A stretch of 64,000 nt of DNA, taken from NCBI GenBank assembly GCA_003243255.1, contig QFQM01000005.1, positions 15,076 through 79,075 of the forward strand. Direction: 5' to 3'. A program made the translations under genes and the position numbers. Shown here one piece after another: positions 42,473 through 51,935 of the stretch. Position 1 is the stretch's first letter. Each line of letters opens with the position of its first letter. The notes under the pieces were generated by a model. That model worked only from the letters and a program-made list of their open reading frames with translations, had not been told where the DNA came from and ran no database searches. Source of the stretch: Flavobacterium psychrophilum. GTDB taxonomy: Bacteria > Bacteroidota > Bacteroidia > Flavobacteriales > Flavobacteriaceae.

Positions 42473-42488
42473 AATTGGATTGCAATAT

Positions 42489-43832
42489 CTAGTTAATCAC
42501 CAGTTTTGAGTTATAACCGTTTCCGGCAATTTGTAGTTTTAGCATATACACACCGGCTTGCAGCTGCGACGTATTTATTTTTGTATCTGCGGAATCCAGT
42601 TTTTGTTGCAGTACCATTTGCCCGCTTACATTAAATATTGATGCCTGTCCATTGTCAAACCCATCTTTTAGGGAGATGGAAACTACATCATTCGCCGGGT
42701 TAGGGTAAAGTGAGAATACGCCGTTAGCAAATTCATTCAGTCCGGCAGTAGCATCTTTCAATTTATAAACATTTCCGTTGCCGCCTACGTATAACTCTCC
42801 ATTAATATCTTCTCCAAAAGTGGTAATGTTAGGGCTAAAATCACCCGCCCAGGTTAGGGTAGCGCCATCGGTCATGCCTATTTCTCCGGTACAGTAGTCG
42901 GCAAAAAAGTACTTGCCCTGCATGCTAGGGTACATACTACCGGTATATACATAACCTCCTGTTATGGAACAGCGCGAACTGCCTTCGTGTACATATTCGG
43001 CTACCGGAATCGTATACATTTCTACCAGCGAACAGTCTTCTGTGGTATATACTTCGGTACCTTCAAAACATTTCCAGCCATAGTTTACCCCGGAAGCAGT
43101 AGCAGTAACTTTGTTGATTTCCTCAACATTTTCCTGTCCTACGTCAGCTATCCATATGTTACCGTCGTTAAACGAGAATTTCCACGGATTGCGAAGTCCA
43201 ATAGCCCAAACTTCATCAGCACCTTCAATGCCTACATAAGGATTTGTTTCCGGAATATATGGTGCCGCAGCATCTGCGTTAAGACGCAGTATTTTTCCTA
43301 AAAGCTCATTTTTGTTCTGTGCCCTGTTGCCCGGGTCGCCACCGCTGCCGCCGTCACCTGTAGCGATGTACAGGTATCCGTCCGGGCCAAAACGAAGGCA
43401 GCCCCCGTTATGGTTGTCAAAAGGCTGTTCGATAGTCAGCATTACCTGCGCCGATGTTGCATCTGCTGCATTTTCATCAGCGCTGCTACGCGTATAACGA
43501 GCTACAACAGTATCACCGTTCAGGTCGGTATAGTTTACATAAAAGTATCCGTTAGTGGCATACTCCGGATGGAAAGCCAAACCGAGCAGCCCCTGTTCGC
43601 CTCCGTCACTCACCATTGTACTCAGGTTTAAAAAAGGGTTGGGGTTCGTTGTTCCATCAGCATTCAGTATTTGTATGCGTCCGGTTTGCTCTACCACAAA
43701 AAGGCGTGCATCTCCGGCATTTACAATCTCGGCCGGCCTGTCAAAGCCATCGGCAAAAAGTTCAAGTTCCAGTACCTGAGCCTGGGCAAAACCTGCCATA
43801 AGCAGGGAAAGCAATAATAGTTTTGTTTTCAT
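42489..43832 (-). CDS. Secreted PQQ-dependent sugar dehydrogenase-like protein with T9SS sorting domain
   Basis: 447 residues. A signal peptide (1-18) precedes a six-bladed propeller of the glucose/sorbosone dehydrogenase family with FDNHNGGCLRFGPDGYLYIATGDGG (about 138-162) and GLRNPWKFSF (about 214-223). A type A sorting domain (about 375-447: SLYPNPANDVVSI ending YNSKLVIN) closes it. Predicted to be exported by T9SS and to oxidise sugars with PQQ outside the cell; PQQ use is from family knowledge. Confidence 0.93.
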   Translation of the reverse strand: MKTKLLLLSLLMAGFAQAQVLELELFADGFDRPAEIVNAGDARLFVVEQTGRIQILNADGTTNPNPFLNLSTMVSDGGEQGLLGLAFHPEYATNGYFYVNYTDLNGDTVVARYTRSSADENAADATSAQVMLTIEQPFDNHNGGCLRFGPDGYLYIATGDGGSGGDPGNRAQNKNELLGKILRLNADAAAPYIPETNPYVGIEGADEVWAIGLRNPWKFSFNDGNIWIADVGQENVEEINKVTATASGVNYGWKCFEGTEVYTTEDCSLVEMYTIPVAEYVHEGSSRCSITGGYVYTGSMYPSMQGKYFFADYCTGEIGMTDGATLTWAGDFSPNITTFGEDINGELYVGGNGNVYKLKDATAGLNEFANGVFSLYPNPANDVVSISLKDGFDNGQASIFNVSGQMVLQQKLDSADTKINTSQLQAGVYMLKLQIAGNGYNSKLVIN

Positions 43833-43907
43833 AGCAGTGAATTAATTGGTTTTGTATATACTAAAATTACTACAAACAATTCAATTAATTCACTGGTTAA
43901 CAAAACA

Positions 43908-45554
43908 TTATAAGTTGGCTAAAGCCTTGCTCTTAGGTGACTTCACTTTATAGCTTATTCTCACTTTTTTAGTTTCTGCCGGTTTAAGGCTCATTTCCCA
44001 TGTAAGTATGCCCGTTTCTTTGTCAATTTTTGCACTGTCGCTTTGCAGCAGTTCTACCTCGATTTCTTTATCGGTACTTACAGGATATTGGTCTTTCAGC
44101 GTAAGTTTTGCAGCTTCTTTTTTATTGTTTCGGATGATGATGTCATAGGTAAACACCTGCTCTTTTCCTGAAGAAAGGAATTTGGCACTCGATTTCTCGG
44201 CAACAGTCTCACGTTTTACAGAGATTTTTTTATCCCTTCCCATACTCAGGTTAAGGGTGTCGGCAGTCTGCGACGGATTGATCTGTGTCTTACCAATGTA
44301 CATCCCTTCAAAAATAATATTGGCTTCACCTCTCAGCATATTGTATTTGGCATAATCGCTTATCTCGGCCAACAGGAATGCTTCCTGCTCAAGCTTCGGT
44401 ACTGAAAAATGCCTGTAGGTAGCAGGTAGCTTTATTTCTTTCAGGGTTACACTGTGCTGCTTGCCATTGGATGCGATATCGTAAGGGATATCAATATCAA
44501 ACGATACGTTCATTTGGTTTTCGGTGATTGTAGTGTATTTGTCAAGCGATGATTCTTCAAGAGCAGGGCTTACATTTCCGGTTGAAATCATTAAACCGGG
44601 AACTTGTCCCTGCAGCGTCTGTACAAAATCTGCATTTGGTTTTCCTTTAAATCTTTTTTGAACAGTAACGACTTCTTCAAGAATAGTCTGATCAAACCTC
44701 AAAAACCACGGAGTCAGTTCCGGTGCATAGCTGTTTTGGTTGGGTGAACCGCTTGAAAGGGTAAGTTTTACCTTTTTCCAGTCAATACCGGTATTTTGCA
44801 CTACCTGTGCTTTATACAGCATGTTGATAGGTGAGGTAATATCATCGGCCCTCAAATCATAGAATGGCTGCCAGGATGCGCCCTGTGTAAGGTAGCTGAT
44901 GTCTAGTTGTGTGCTAAGCGCGGTTTCACTCATTATCTGTAATACCAGTTTTCCGGTAGATATTTTTTCTTCTTTACTGATGTTCACTTCAAGCCTGCTT
45001 TTCAGATTGGCAAGCTTTTCATTCAGCTTTTGTTCTTTGGTATATAGCGTATTGATGGTGTTGGCGGTTTCAGTGCGTTTCGCTTTGTAATAATCTACCA
45101 TCTTCATCAGTTCGGTAACACTAAGTCCCGACTGCTGCCCGTATACCTGGTTGTTCTTGTCGAGCAGTTCGAGGGTTTTTTGTTCTGATGTTTTCTGGTT
45201 GACTACCAGCGCAATCTCTTTCTCTACCAGAGTAATGCTATCACGTACTTTCTTCAGGGCAGGGGAGTTCTCATCGGGTTCAAATTCTGAGATATAATTG
45301 TTGGTGAATTGCGACGATAGTATCGTAACATTCGAAGGTACACCCACCTGAAGCGTGTTTTCCAACAGGTAATTGGCTACGTTCTTAATTACTACTTCCG
45401 ATGTACCTGCCGGAAGCGTTACGGCTGCCGATTGCGTGATTTCAGCCGAATTGAAATAAACGGTTGCGGCTTTTACTTTTGCAGAAGTAAATATTGGTTT
45501 TTGTGCAAATGCAGCGGCAGATGCCAAAAAAAGCAGAAGGAATATCTTTTTCAT
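43908..45554 (-). CDS. DUF4139 domain protein with a TonB-plug-like insert
   Basis: 548 residues. Signal peptide 1-17, N-terminal DUF4140-like domain (about 20-120), coiled coil (about 120-200), and a DUF4139 beta-rich domain (about 215-548, with ASWQPFYDLRADD and NTGIDWKKVKLTLSSGSPN). Residues about 293-326 read EEVVTVQKRFKGKPNADF, then VQTLQGQVPGLMISTGN. The latter matches the plug-entry consensus of SusC-type TonB receptors, which is unexpected in this fold. Relatives are called mucoidy-inhibitor-like proteins; function unknown. Confidence 0.85.
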   Translation of the reverse strand: MKKIFLLLFLASAAAFAQKPIFTSAKVKAATVYFNSAEITQSAAVTLPAGTSEVVIKNVANYLLENTLQVGVPSNVTILSSQFTNNYISEFEPDENSPALKKVRDSITLVEKEIALVVNQKTSEQKTLELLDKNNQVYGQQSGLSVTELMKMVDYYKAKRTETANTINTLYTKEQKLNEKLANLKSRLEVNISKEEKISTGKLVLQIMSETALSTQLDISYLTQGASWQPFYDLRADDITSPINMLYKAQVVQNTGIDWKKVKLTLSSGSPNQNSYAPELTPWFLRFDQTILEEVVTVQKRFKGKPNADFVQTLQGQVPGLMISTGNVSPALEESSLDKYTTITENQMNVSFDIDIPYDIASNGKQHSVTLKEIKLPATYRHFSVPKLEQEAFLLAEISDYAKYNMLRGEANIIFEGMYIGKTQINPSQTADTLNLSMGRDKKISVKRETVAEKSSAKFLSSGKEQVFTYDIIIRNNKKEAAKLTLKDQYPVSTDKEIEVELLQSDSAKIDKETGILTWEMSLKPAETKKVRISYKVKSPKSKALANL

Positions 45555-45886
45555 AAAGTTTGTCTTTACTACTATAGATTATCTTTCTGCTTAAAAGGTT
45601 GGGAAGACCGGTAAATATTTTTCTGTTTTCTTTTGTCTTGCCACAAAAGAAACAAAAAGGCACGGCTGAACTCCTTAGGCTAAAAATTATTGCACTCGGC
45701 TAAACCATCCGAACTCGCCTTCGGCTCAAACAGCGGATGCTTCTTTACGCCTCGCTTATAATTTTCTTCACGCCACGGAGTTTAATGCCGTAGCTTCACT
45801 CATGCCTAACGGCTAAGATTTGGTTTTTCTGCTCCTTCTCCTTTGGAGAGTCCCGATAGCTATCGGGTGGGGGGTGAGGTCGTTCT
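45555..45886. other. 332-bp gap with repeat-derived sequence
   Basis: No gene found. The stretch has complementary pieces such as TTTTGTCTTGCCACAAAAG and CTTCTCCTTTGGAGAG, and ends with CCCGATAGCTATCGGG (45852-45867) followed by a G-rich GTGGGGGGTGAGG. It looks like several dispersed repeats joined together. Confidence 0.5.
45852..45867. repeat. CCCGATAGCTATCGGG palindrome, second full copy
   Basis: Identical to 33098-33113. Confidence 0.7.
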
Positions 45887-47878
45887 TTAAAAAACCTCCT
45901 TAGACAGGTTAAAGAAAAAGTCCTTTACTCCGGTGGTATCATTCTCAAACGGATTAGTTTCCTTAATTTTTATGCGGGAGCGTGCACGTCCGGTAACATC
46001 CACCTGGCCGGTTTGGGCAATGGTGTCTTCGGCAGTTACAAGGCCGCGTCGCAACATCAGTTTTTTAATGTAGTCGTTATGTTTCACGGCAAAAGGCTTC
46101 AGTTTGCCTTCTTCGTTAAACTGCCACATAAAGCCTTTTGGCCTAGGGATAATGCTTGCCAGATAGATACACTCGTCAAGCGTAAGCTGGCCTGGGCTTT
46201 TTTGGAAATAGTAGGATGATGCTTCGCCTATACCATATACATCAGGACCCCATTCGATGATGTTGAAATATACCTCAAGCATACGCTCCTTACTGGCAAT
46301 GCGGTTGTTCTCGAGTATATAAACCAAAAGGATCTCTTCCAGCTTTCGCGAAAGCGTTTTCTCACGGGTAAGGAATACATTCTTAACCAGCTGCATGCTG
46401 ATGGTACTTGCACCACGGGAGAATTTCCTTGTTTTTATATTCTTGATGATGGATTGTTTGAATGCCTCATTTATAAAGCCCCTGTGACTAAAGAATGAAG
46501 GGTCTTCGCAGGTAAGTACCGCTTTGCGAAGGAAAGGCGATATCTGCTCCATTGGGGTGTAGTAAGGATTGTCTACCGTAAGCGGAATGGCACGTTGCAC
46601 CCTTCCGTTATCAATTGCCCTGTAGGTAAATGCGGTATTAAGTTTCGCCAGGTCGGCAGCACCATATTTAATGATCTTAAACCCGTCTTTTTTCAGGCTG
46701 CTGTCAAATACCAGTTCTCTGGGTTTGTTCTTATTGTACAAAAAGTCGAGGTTGTAGCTAAAGCTGCCTTCGGCTTCCATGCCTTCAAAATTGGTAAATA
46801 ACCCTTTAGGTAACGATACGATAAAGTCCTGCGCTGCCATTTTAGGGATACGTGCCTTCATTTCATAGATAGTATCTTCCTCTACGCTGTATTTCAGGAA
46901 CGGGTGTACCTTTATTTTGTTCAGCTGCATGGTTGAGGTACTGTCAAGTGCTACGAAATCGGAGCCAAAAAGAAAACGGTAATCAAAACGGGCATTGTCT
47001 ATCACCACATCCTGATTGGCAATACGCTTATGGTTGATCATGAAATTCTTGATAGAGGCATAACCGTCTATATGCAGTTTGCCAAGACTCATGTCAATAT
47101 CTTCCACATTCAGGTGAATGGCATCAAAGCCCGATGTAAGCCCGTAACGTTCGTTAAGGTAAGGGATTTGGATCTGTGTCCCATCGGTATTGAAAAAGTC
47201 AAGGTCGGCCTGTTTATTCCTTGGGTCGGCAAAGCCTTTAACTTTCCAGTTTTGTGCGATGTCTTTTGCCGTAACTCCAATGGTCGATTCCAGTTGTTTG
47301 TCGGCCAGTTTCAGTTCTTTCAGGTGAAGCGTTACCTTCCTGCCCATATCGTCAAGGCGCAGGTTCAGGTTAGTAAGCACCATATCGGTAGGTACTAGGT
47401 TAAGGGCTTTGTTAAGCAGGCGGTAAGCGCGCGATGCATAGTCAGGTCCGTCGCTATCGTCCTCTTCCTCGTCTTTGTCTTTTTTCTTCAGGAAAGCGTC
47501 AAAGTTTTTACCATTCTCATTCTTTACCAGTTGAATGAAACCATTCTTCATCTCGAGGCTGCCCAGCTGAACATCACCGGTAAGCAGATGCATCAGGTTA
47601 ATGCTGGTTTTAAGTTCTTTTACACTCAATAGGGTATCGGCATTTTTAGGTGCAAGGGTTATATCCTTCATCTCAATGCCCGAAAGTCCGTGAAAAGAAG
47701 CTTCTTTTACGGTAAAGGTACTGTTGTACTCGGTATTCATCTTACCCGATACTTTTATGATTGCCTTTTGCAGGATAGAATTCCTGAAGGCAAAGAAAAG
47801 CACACCCGAAATGATGATGAGTACTATAACTATCCCAACTGCCCAAAGGGCTATCTTTTTAATTCTGTTTTTTCGCAT
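45887..47878 (-). CDS. GT51 peptidoglycan transglycosylase with long AsmA-like N-terminal region
   Basis: 663 residues. A membrane anchor (about 9-31) is followed by a region of about 380 residues of repeating strands (INLMHLLTGDVQLGSLEMKNG, MVLTNLNLRLDDMGRKV) resembling AsmA/DUF748-type proteins. A GT51 domain then spans about 450-620, with the catalytic Glu in TCEDPSFFSHRGF and the motifs RGASTISMQLVKN and ERMLEVYFNIIEWG. There is no transpeptidase domain, so it polymerises glycan strands only. It lies 13 bp downstream of radA on the same strand. Confidence 0.88.
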   Translation of the reverse strand: MRKNRIKKIALWAVGIVIVLIIISGVLFFAFRNSILQKAIIKVSGKMNTEYNSTFTVKEASFHGLSGIEMKDITLAPKNADTLLSVKELKTSINLMHLLTGDVQLGSLEMKNGFIQLVKNENGKNFDAFLKKKDKDEEEDDSDGPDYASRAYRLLNKALNLVPTDMVLTNLNLRLDDMGRKVTLHLKELKLADKQLESTIGVTAKDIAQNWKVKGFADPRNKQADLDFFNTDGTQIQIPYLNERYGLTSGFDAIHLNVEDIDMSLGKLHIDGYASIKNFMINHKRIANQDVVIDNARFDYRFLFGSDFVALDSTSTMQLNKIKVHPFLKYSVEEDTIYEMKARIPKMAAQDFIVSLPKGLFTNFEGMEAEGSFSYNLDFLYNKNKPRELVFDSSLKKDGFKIIKYGAADLAKLNTAFTYRAIDNGRVQRAIPLTVDNPYYTPMEQISPFLRKAVLTCEDPSFFSHRGFINEAFKQSIIKNIKTRKFSRGASTISMQLVKNVFLTREKTLSRKLEEILLVYILENNRIASKERMLEVYFNIIEWGPDVYGIGEASSYYFQKSPGQLTLDECIYLASIIPRPKGFMWQFNEEGKLKPFAVKHNDYIKKLMLRRGLVTAEDTIAQTGQVDVTGRARSRIKIKETNPFENDTTGVKDFFFNLSKEVF

Positions 47879-47891
47879 TCTTTATAATTGC

Positions 47892-49253
47892 TTAACCGAA
47901 GAGGTAGCCTGCCACATCTTCAATTTTGGCTACCAGCTTTACTTCGATCAGTGTATTTTTTAATGATATCTTATTGTATTTGGAAACAAAAATAGTTGAA
48001 AATCCTAACTTCTCGGCTTCCAGTATGCGCTGTTCAACCCTGTTTACCGGACGAATTTCACCCGATAATCCAATCTCTCCGGCAAAACAGAAATCCTTAT
48101 TTACCGGTATGTCCTCGTTAGAGGAAAGTATTGCGGCTACTACAGCAAGATCTATAGCCGGGTCGTCAACGTTTATACCTCCTGTTATGTTCAGGAAAAC
48201 GTCTTTGGCCCCCAGCCTGAAACCGGCTCTTTTCTCGAGTACTGCCAGTATCATGTTCAGCCTTTTGGCATTATAGCCCGTGGTAGAACGTTGCGGTGTT
48301 CCGTATACTGCGGTGCTCACCAATGCCTGAATCTCAACCATTAGCGGGCGCATGCCTTCCATAGTTGTAGCAATTGCCGTGCCGCTCAGGTCTTCTTCTT
48401 TGTGAGATATCAGTATCTCCGAAGGGTTAGATACTTCCCTTAAGCCTGTACCCAGCATTTCGTAGATGCCCAGTTCGGCGGTAGACCCAAAACGGTTTTT
48501 TAGTGAGCGTAGTATACGGTACACGTGGTTTCTGTCGCCTTCAAACTGAAGTACAGTGTCTACCATGTGTTCCAGTATCTTAGGTCCTGCAATACTGCCG
48601 TCTTTAGTAATGTGGCCTATAAGTATTACGGGTACATTGGTTTCTTTGGCAAACTTAATGAGTTCAGCTGTGGTTTCGCGTATCTGCGATATGCTCCCTG
48701 CCGACGATTCTATAAAATCGGTATGCAGGGTTTGTATAGAGTCAATAATAAGCACTTCGGGGTCAATAGCCTCTATTTGCTTAAAGATGTTCTGGGTTTT
48801 GGTTTCGGTAAGTATGTAGCAGTTATCGGCATCAGGCGTGATCCTTTCAGCACGCATCTTTATCTGTTTCTGGCTTTCCTCACCCGATACATAAAGCGTT
48901 CGGAAAGGAAGTTTTAGAGAAATCTGCAACAGGAGCGTACTCTTACCAATGCCGGGTTCTCCACCTAAAAGCGTAAGCGATCCCGGTACGAGGCCACCAC
49001 CCAATACACGGTTCAGTTCGGCATCGCCGGTATCAAGTCTGATCTCAGCAGCCGAGTCAATTTCGTTTATACGTAATGGTTTTGCGGCTCTTTTTACCTC
49101 ACCTGTGCTGGGTTTCCAGGCCTGTTTCTCTTCTTTCTGGATGATCTCCTCTACAATGGTGTTCCATTGTTTGCAGGAGTTGCACTGTCCCTGCCATTTG
49201 GCATACTGTGTCCCGCAGTTCTGGCAGAAGAAGGTAGTCTTTAGTTTGGCCAT
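47892..49253 (-). CDS. radA: DNA repair protein RadA
   Basis: 453 residues. The zinc finger is C10-x2-C13 and C24-x2-C27. The RecA-like ATPase has Walker A GGEPGIGKST (about 94-103), and the RadA-specific KNRFG (about 252) and a C-terminal Lon-like domain follow. It drives branch migration during recombination repair. First gene of a pair with the GT51 transglycosylase. Confidence 0.97.
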   Translation of the reverse strand: MAKLKTTFFCQNCGTQYAKWQGQCNSCKQWNTIVEEIIQKEEKQAWKPSTGEVKRAAKPLRINEIDSAAEIRLDTGDAELNRVLGGGLVPGSLTLLGGEPGIGKSTLLLQISLKLPFRTLYVSGEESQKQIKMRAERITPDADNCYILTETKTQNIFKQIEAIDPEVLIIDSIQTLHTDFIESSAGSISQIRETTAELIKFAKETNVPVILIGHITKDGSIAGPKILEHMVDTVLQFEGDRNHVYRILRSLKNRFGSTAELGIYEMLGTGLREVSNPSEILISHKEEDLSGTAIATTMEGMRPLMVEIQALVSTAVYGTPQRSTTGYNAKRLNMILAVLEKRAGFRLGAKDVFLNITGGINVDDPAIDLAVVAAILSSNEDIPVNKDFCFAGEIGLSGEIRPVNRVEQRILEAEKLGFSTIFVSKYNKISLKNTLIEVKLVAKIEDVAGYLFG

Positions 49254-49344
49254 GAAATGATGTTCTGGTTTTTTTGGTTCTCAAAAATAATGAAAAGCAT
49301 ACACTTTTAAAGTTAAAATTATATGCTCTGCTTATATATAATGA

Positions 49345-49371
49345 CAGAGACGTTGCATTGCAACGTCTCTG
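49345..49371. repeat. 27-bp perfect palindrome
   Basis: CAGAGACGTTGCA-t-TGCAACGTCTCTG in the gap between radA and the hydrolase-like gene. No T-run follows on either side, so it is more likely a dispersed repeat than a terminator. Confidence 0.6.
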
Positions 49372-49417
49372 CCCGTGTTTTAACTCTGAAACTTAGTTAC
49401 TCAGCTACTTAGCAACT

Positions 49418-50563
49418 TTATTTAAGATTATCTGCTTTTTCAAGCATCATGTCTTTTGTGTATTCACCTACTTCGCTGTACCCGTAGCCTTTCATGTATG
49501 CATTAATGGCTTTTTTGTTCTCACCCATTTTCTCATAGTAAAGGCCGGTATAGTATTCAGCAAAAGTTGTTTTAGGGTAGTTTTTTGATGCTACATCCGA
49601 AAGCAGTTTCAATTCCTCGTAAGCTCCATTTTTAAGGATAGCAGCTTCAATAGCCCTGAAATCGTTAAGGCGCACCGGAATCTTAACACCCAGGTCTTTT
49701 TGGATTATGTCATATTTTTTGGTCAGGTAATCTACATAGCCTGATTTTAGCGTAACGATCTTTTCCTGGTATTCGATAGATGTTATTGGCTGGTATATCG
49801 AGAAGATATGATACATCGCCTCAGGAATAGCAAAAGGAACCAGCGAGTAATGCGAAGCATTTTTTATATCGTCAAAATAATACTTAAGCGTAGGGCTTGG
49901 TGCTTTTTTAATGTTCTCATCAAGCGTTTTTATTTTCTTCTGCATCTTCTGTACATCGCCATCGGCGGTAGCCAGATAGTAATATATAGGAGTTTTGATG
50001 TCGGCAAGCCTTCCGGCAAGGTCAACTTCCATTTCTTTTGGCAGCTCAGGGCTTAATGCTATGTAGGCATTGAAAAGAGGATTTTCCTTATAAAGGAAGA
50101 AGTTTATATAACCCGCAGTCAGGTCGTGACCTGCAATTATTTTGAACGGAGAGATACGGTATTTTTTCTCAACATAGGGCATCATCTCGGTTACAATGAA
50201 GTCGAAGAATTTCTCGCTGAATTCATCGGGCAGTCCGGTTTCTTTTTCAACGTGGCAATCGGTCTTGCGTTCGTTGTTCTTATTTTGGCTGATACCAACG
50301 ATGATAACTTCAGGAAGGTCATTCCAATATTCGGTATACGACAGCATTCCTGAGAAAGGGTCTACCAGATAATCGCCATCAAGCAATACCAGTAGCGGGT
50401 ATTTTTTATTTTTGTTTGCCGGAGAATCGTATGATGCCGGAGTAACAACAGTGATCTGTCGGTTTACTTTAAGTTTTTCCGATGGGATGTCTTCGTTTAC
50501 CTTTTTTTGAGCAAATAAGGCAGTTGTAAAAAGTAAGAAAAAGAGTAAGGTTTTGTTTTTCAT
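49418..50563 (-). CDS. Secreted esterase-fold protein lacking the nucleophile serine, with C-terminal TPR-like helices
   Basis: 381 residues. A signal peptide (1-19) precedes an alpha/beta-hydrolase domain of the Fes/esterase D type (about 30-270), with YPLLVLLDGDYLVDPF and VIIVGISQ. The nucleophile elbow, normally GHSLGG, reads G145-H-D147-L-T-A; Asp replaces Ser and the following glycine is lost. A C-terminal helical pair (about 330-375: YYTGLYYEKMGENKKAINAYMKG) is TPR-like. Probably periplasmic; it may bind rather than cleave its ligand. Confidence 0.8.
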   Translation of the reverse strand: MKNKTLLFFLLFTTALFAQKKVNEDIPSEKLKVNRQITVVTPASYDSPANKNKKYPLLVLLDGDYLVDPFSGMLSYTEYWNDLPEVIIVGISQNKNNERKTDCHVEKETGLPDEFSEKFFDFIVTEMMPYVEKKYRISPFKIIAGHDLTAGYINFFLYKENPLFNAYIALSPELPKEMEVDLAGRLADIKTPIYYYLATADGDVQKMQKKIKTLDENIKKAPSPTLKYYFDDIKNASHYSLVPFAIPEAMYHIFSIYQPITSIEYQEKIVTLKSGYVDYLTKKYDIIQKDLGVKIPVRLNDFRAIEAAILKNGAYEELKLLSDVASKNYPKTTFAEYYTGLYYEKMGENKKAINAYMKGYGYSEVGEYTKDMMLEKADNLK

Positions 50564-50606
50564 TGCTTTACGTATTTTTTAGTATAAACGCGAAGCAAGG
50601 TAACAA

Positions 50607-51569
50607 TTATTTGCGTTTGTAAAGTAAAGGCAACACTAAAAATGCAAGGCCCCCAAGACAAACTATCAGTCCGGTTTGCGAGGCCCAGGTAAGCCATCCA
50701 AAGGCCGTACCGGCTTCTTTAGGAACAGCATACAAACCTAACACTCCTGCAAGAGCTGCGGGGTATACCCCAAAACCGCCATTGCTGAAGGTAACGGCAA
50801 GACTGCCTATTACAAAACCTACGCACACCACACCAAAGCTAAGGTCTGCCGTTTCAGGGATTGCAAATATGGTTATGTAAAACATAAGCACATAAGAGAA
50901 CCATATATAAAGAGACAGAAGCATAAAGGGCCATTTGTTGGGCATTGTAGCCACGCTCAGAACGCCTTCCATAAGTCCGGATATTTTTTTCTTAAGCTTC
51001 AGCAGCCATTTGTTCTTGCTGTACATGTAGAAAAGTATAGCGCCGCCCATAAGAGCAGTACAACAAACACCGTAAATAATAAGGTTTTGATAAGGTATGG
51101 TTTGGGTAAGATATTCTTTAAGTGTGCCGAACTGAAGGATAACAGTTCCGGCCACGCAAAACAGCAGTAGGAATAAATCAACCACTCGCTCGCTGATGAT
51201 AGTGCCCAGGCCTTTATCAAATGGTACGTCGCTGTAGCGTTTCAATACCAGTGCCCGGCTTACCTCGCCACTTCGCGGAACGGTCATGTTCATAAGGTAG
51301 GTAACGCATACTGCACTGAAACGAACCATGAACGGGCTGGTGTAGCCAATATGGTTCAGGGTATATTTCCAGCGGTAGGCACGAGCCAGGTGTCCGGAAA
51401 GCCCAATCAGCATCGATAGGTAGATATAGTTGTAATCGGCATTTTTAAAATAGCCTTTTATCTCGTCCAGTTGTGCCGGTGTAAACTGGTTATAGGTATA
51501 TATAACTAAAAAAACTCCCACGGCTAGTGGGAGTAGTATACTTAAAATTTTGCTTAAATTTTTATTCAA
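50607..51569 (-). CDS. Flippase-like integral membrane protein (UPF0104 / LPG synthase TM-like)
   Basis: 320 residues with about eight membrane segments. The motifs SMLIGLSGHLARAYRWKYTL, TVPRSGEVSRALVLKRY (about 95-111) and SNGGFGVYPAA (about 259-269) fit the lysylphosphatidylglycerol synthase membrane domain family. Relatives move or modify lipids in the inner membrane; the substrate here is unknown. It lies 2 bp downstream of panD and is probably cotranscribed with it and panC. Confidence 0.85.
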   Translation of the reverse strand: MNKNLSKILSILLPLAVGVFLVIYTYNQFTPAQLDEIKGYFKNADYNYIYLSMLIGLSGHLARAYRWKYTLNHIGYTSPFMVRFSAVCVTYLMNMTVPRSGEVSRALVLKRYSDVPFDKGLGTIISERVVDLFLLLFCVAGTVILQFGTLKEYLTQTIPYQNLIIYGVCCTALMGGAILFYMYSKNKWLLKLKKKISGLMEGVLSVATMPNKWPFMLLSLYIWFSYVLMFYITIFAIPETADLSFGVVCVGFVIGSLAVTFSNGGFGVYPAALAGVLGLYAVPKEAGTAFGWLTWASQTGLIVCLGGLAFLVLPLLYKRK

Positions 51570-51571
51570 AC

Positions 51572-51922
51572 CTAGGTAAGGGAATTGTCTTTTTCGTTAG
51601 GGAAAACCAGTGTAGGCTTAAAGCTTTTGGCTTCTTCAAAATCCATTATACCATATGATATGATGATAATGATATCACCACGCTGTACCTTTCTTGCCGC
51701 AGGCCCATTCAGCGTTATGTCGCCACTGTTCCTGTTACCTTTAATCGCATAAGTTTCAAGACGCTCACCGTTATTGATGTTTACGATAGAAACTTTTTCA
51801 CCTTCAATAATATTGGCGGCTTCCATTAACGCTTCGTCTATGGTAATGCTGCCGATGTAATTTAAATCAGCTCCAGTCACCGTAACACGGTGAAGCTTGG
51901 ACTTTACAACTTGAATTTGCAT
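51572..51922 (-). CDS. panD: Aspartate 1-decarboxylase proenzyme
   Basis: 116 residues. The self-cleavage site Gly24-Ser25 in NYIGSITID generates the pyruvoyl group, and [10 protein letters not shown] precedes it. It turns aspartate into beta-alanine for pantothenate. Downstream of panC by 13 bp. Confidence 0.97.
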   Translation of the reverse strand: MQIQVVKSKLHRVTVTGADLNYIGSITIDEALMEAANIIEGEKVSIVNINNGERLETYAIKGNRNSGDITLNGPAARKVQRGDIIIIISYGIMDFEEAKSFKPTLVFPNEKDNSLT

Positions 51923-51935
51923 GGCGCAAAGGTAA

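Noticed and set aside
42046..42488. CRISPR array
   Set aside because: The repeats are inverted and nested, not evenly spaced direct repeats with unique spacers, and no cas gene is nearby.
47030..47398. 122-residue plus-strand reading frame
   Set aside because: Lies wholly inside the GT51 gene on the other strand and has no start signals or protein-like pattern.
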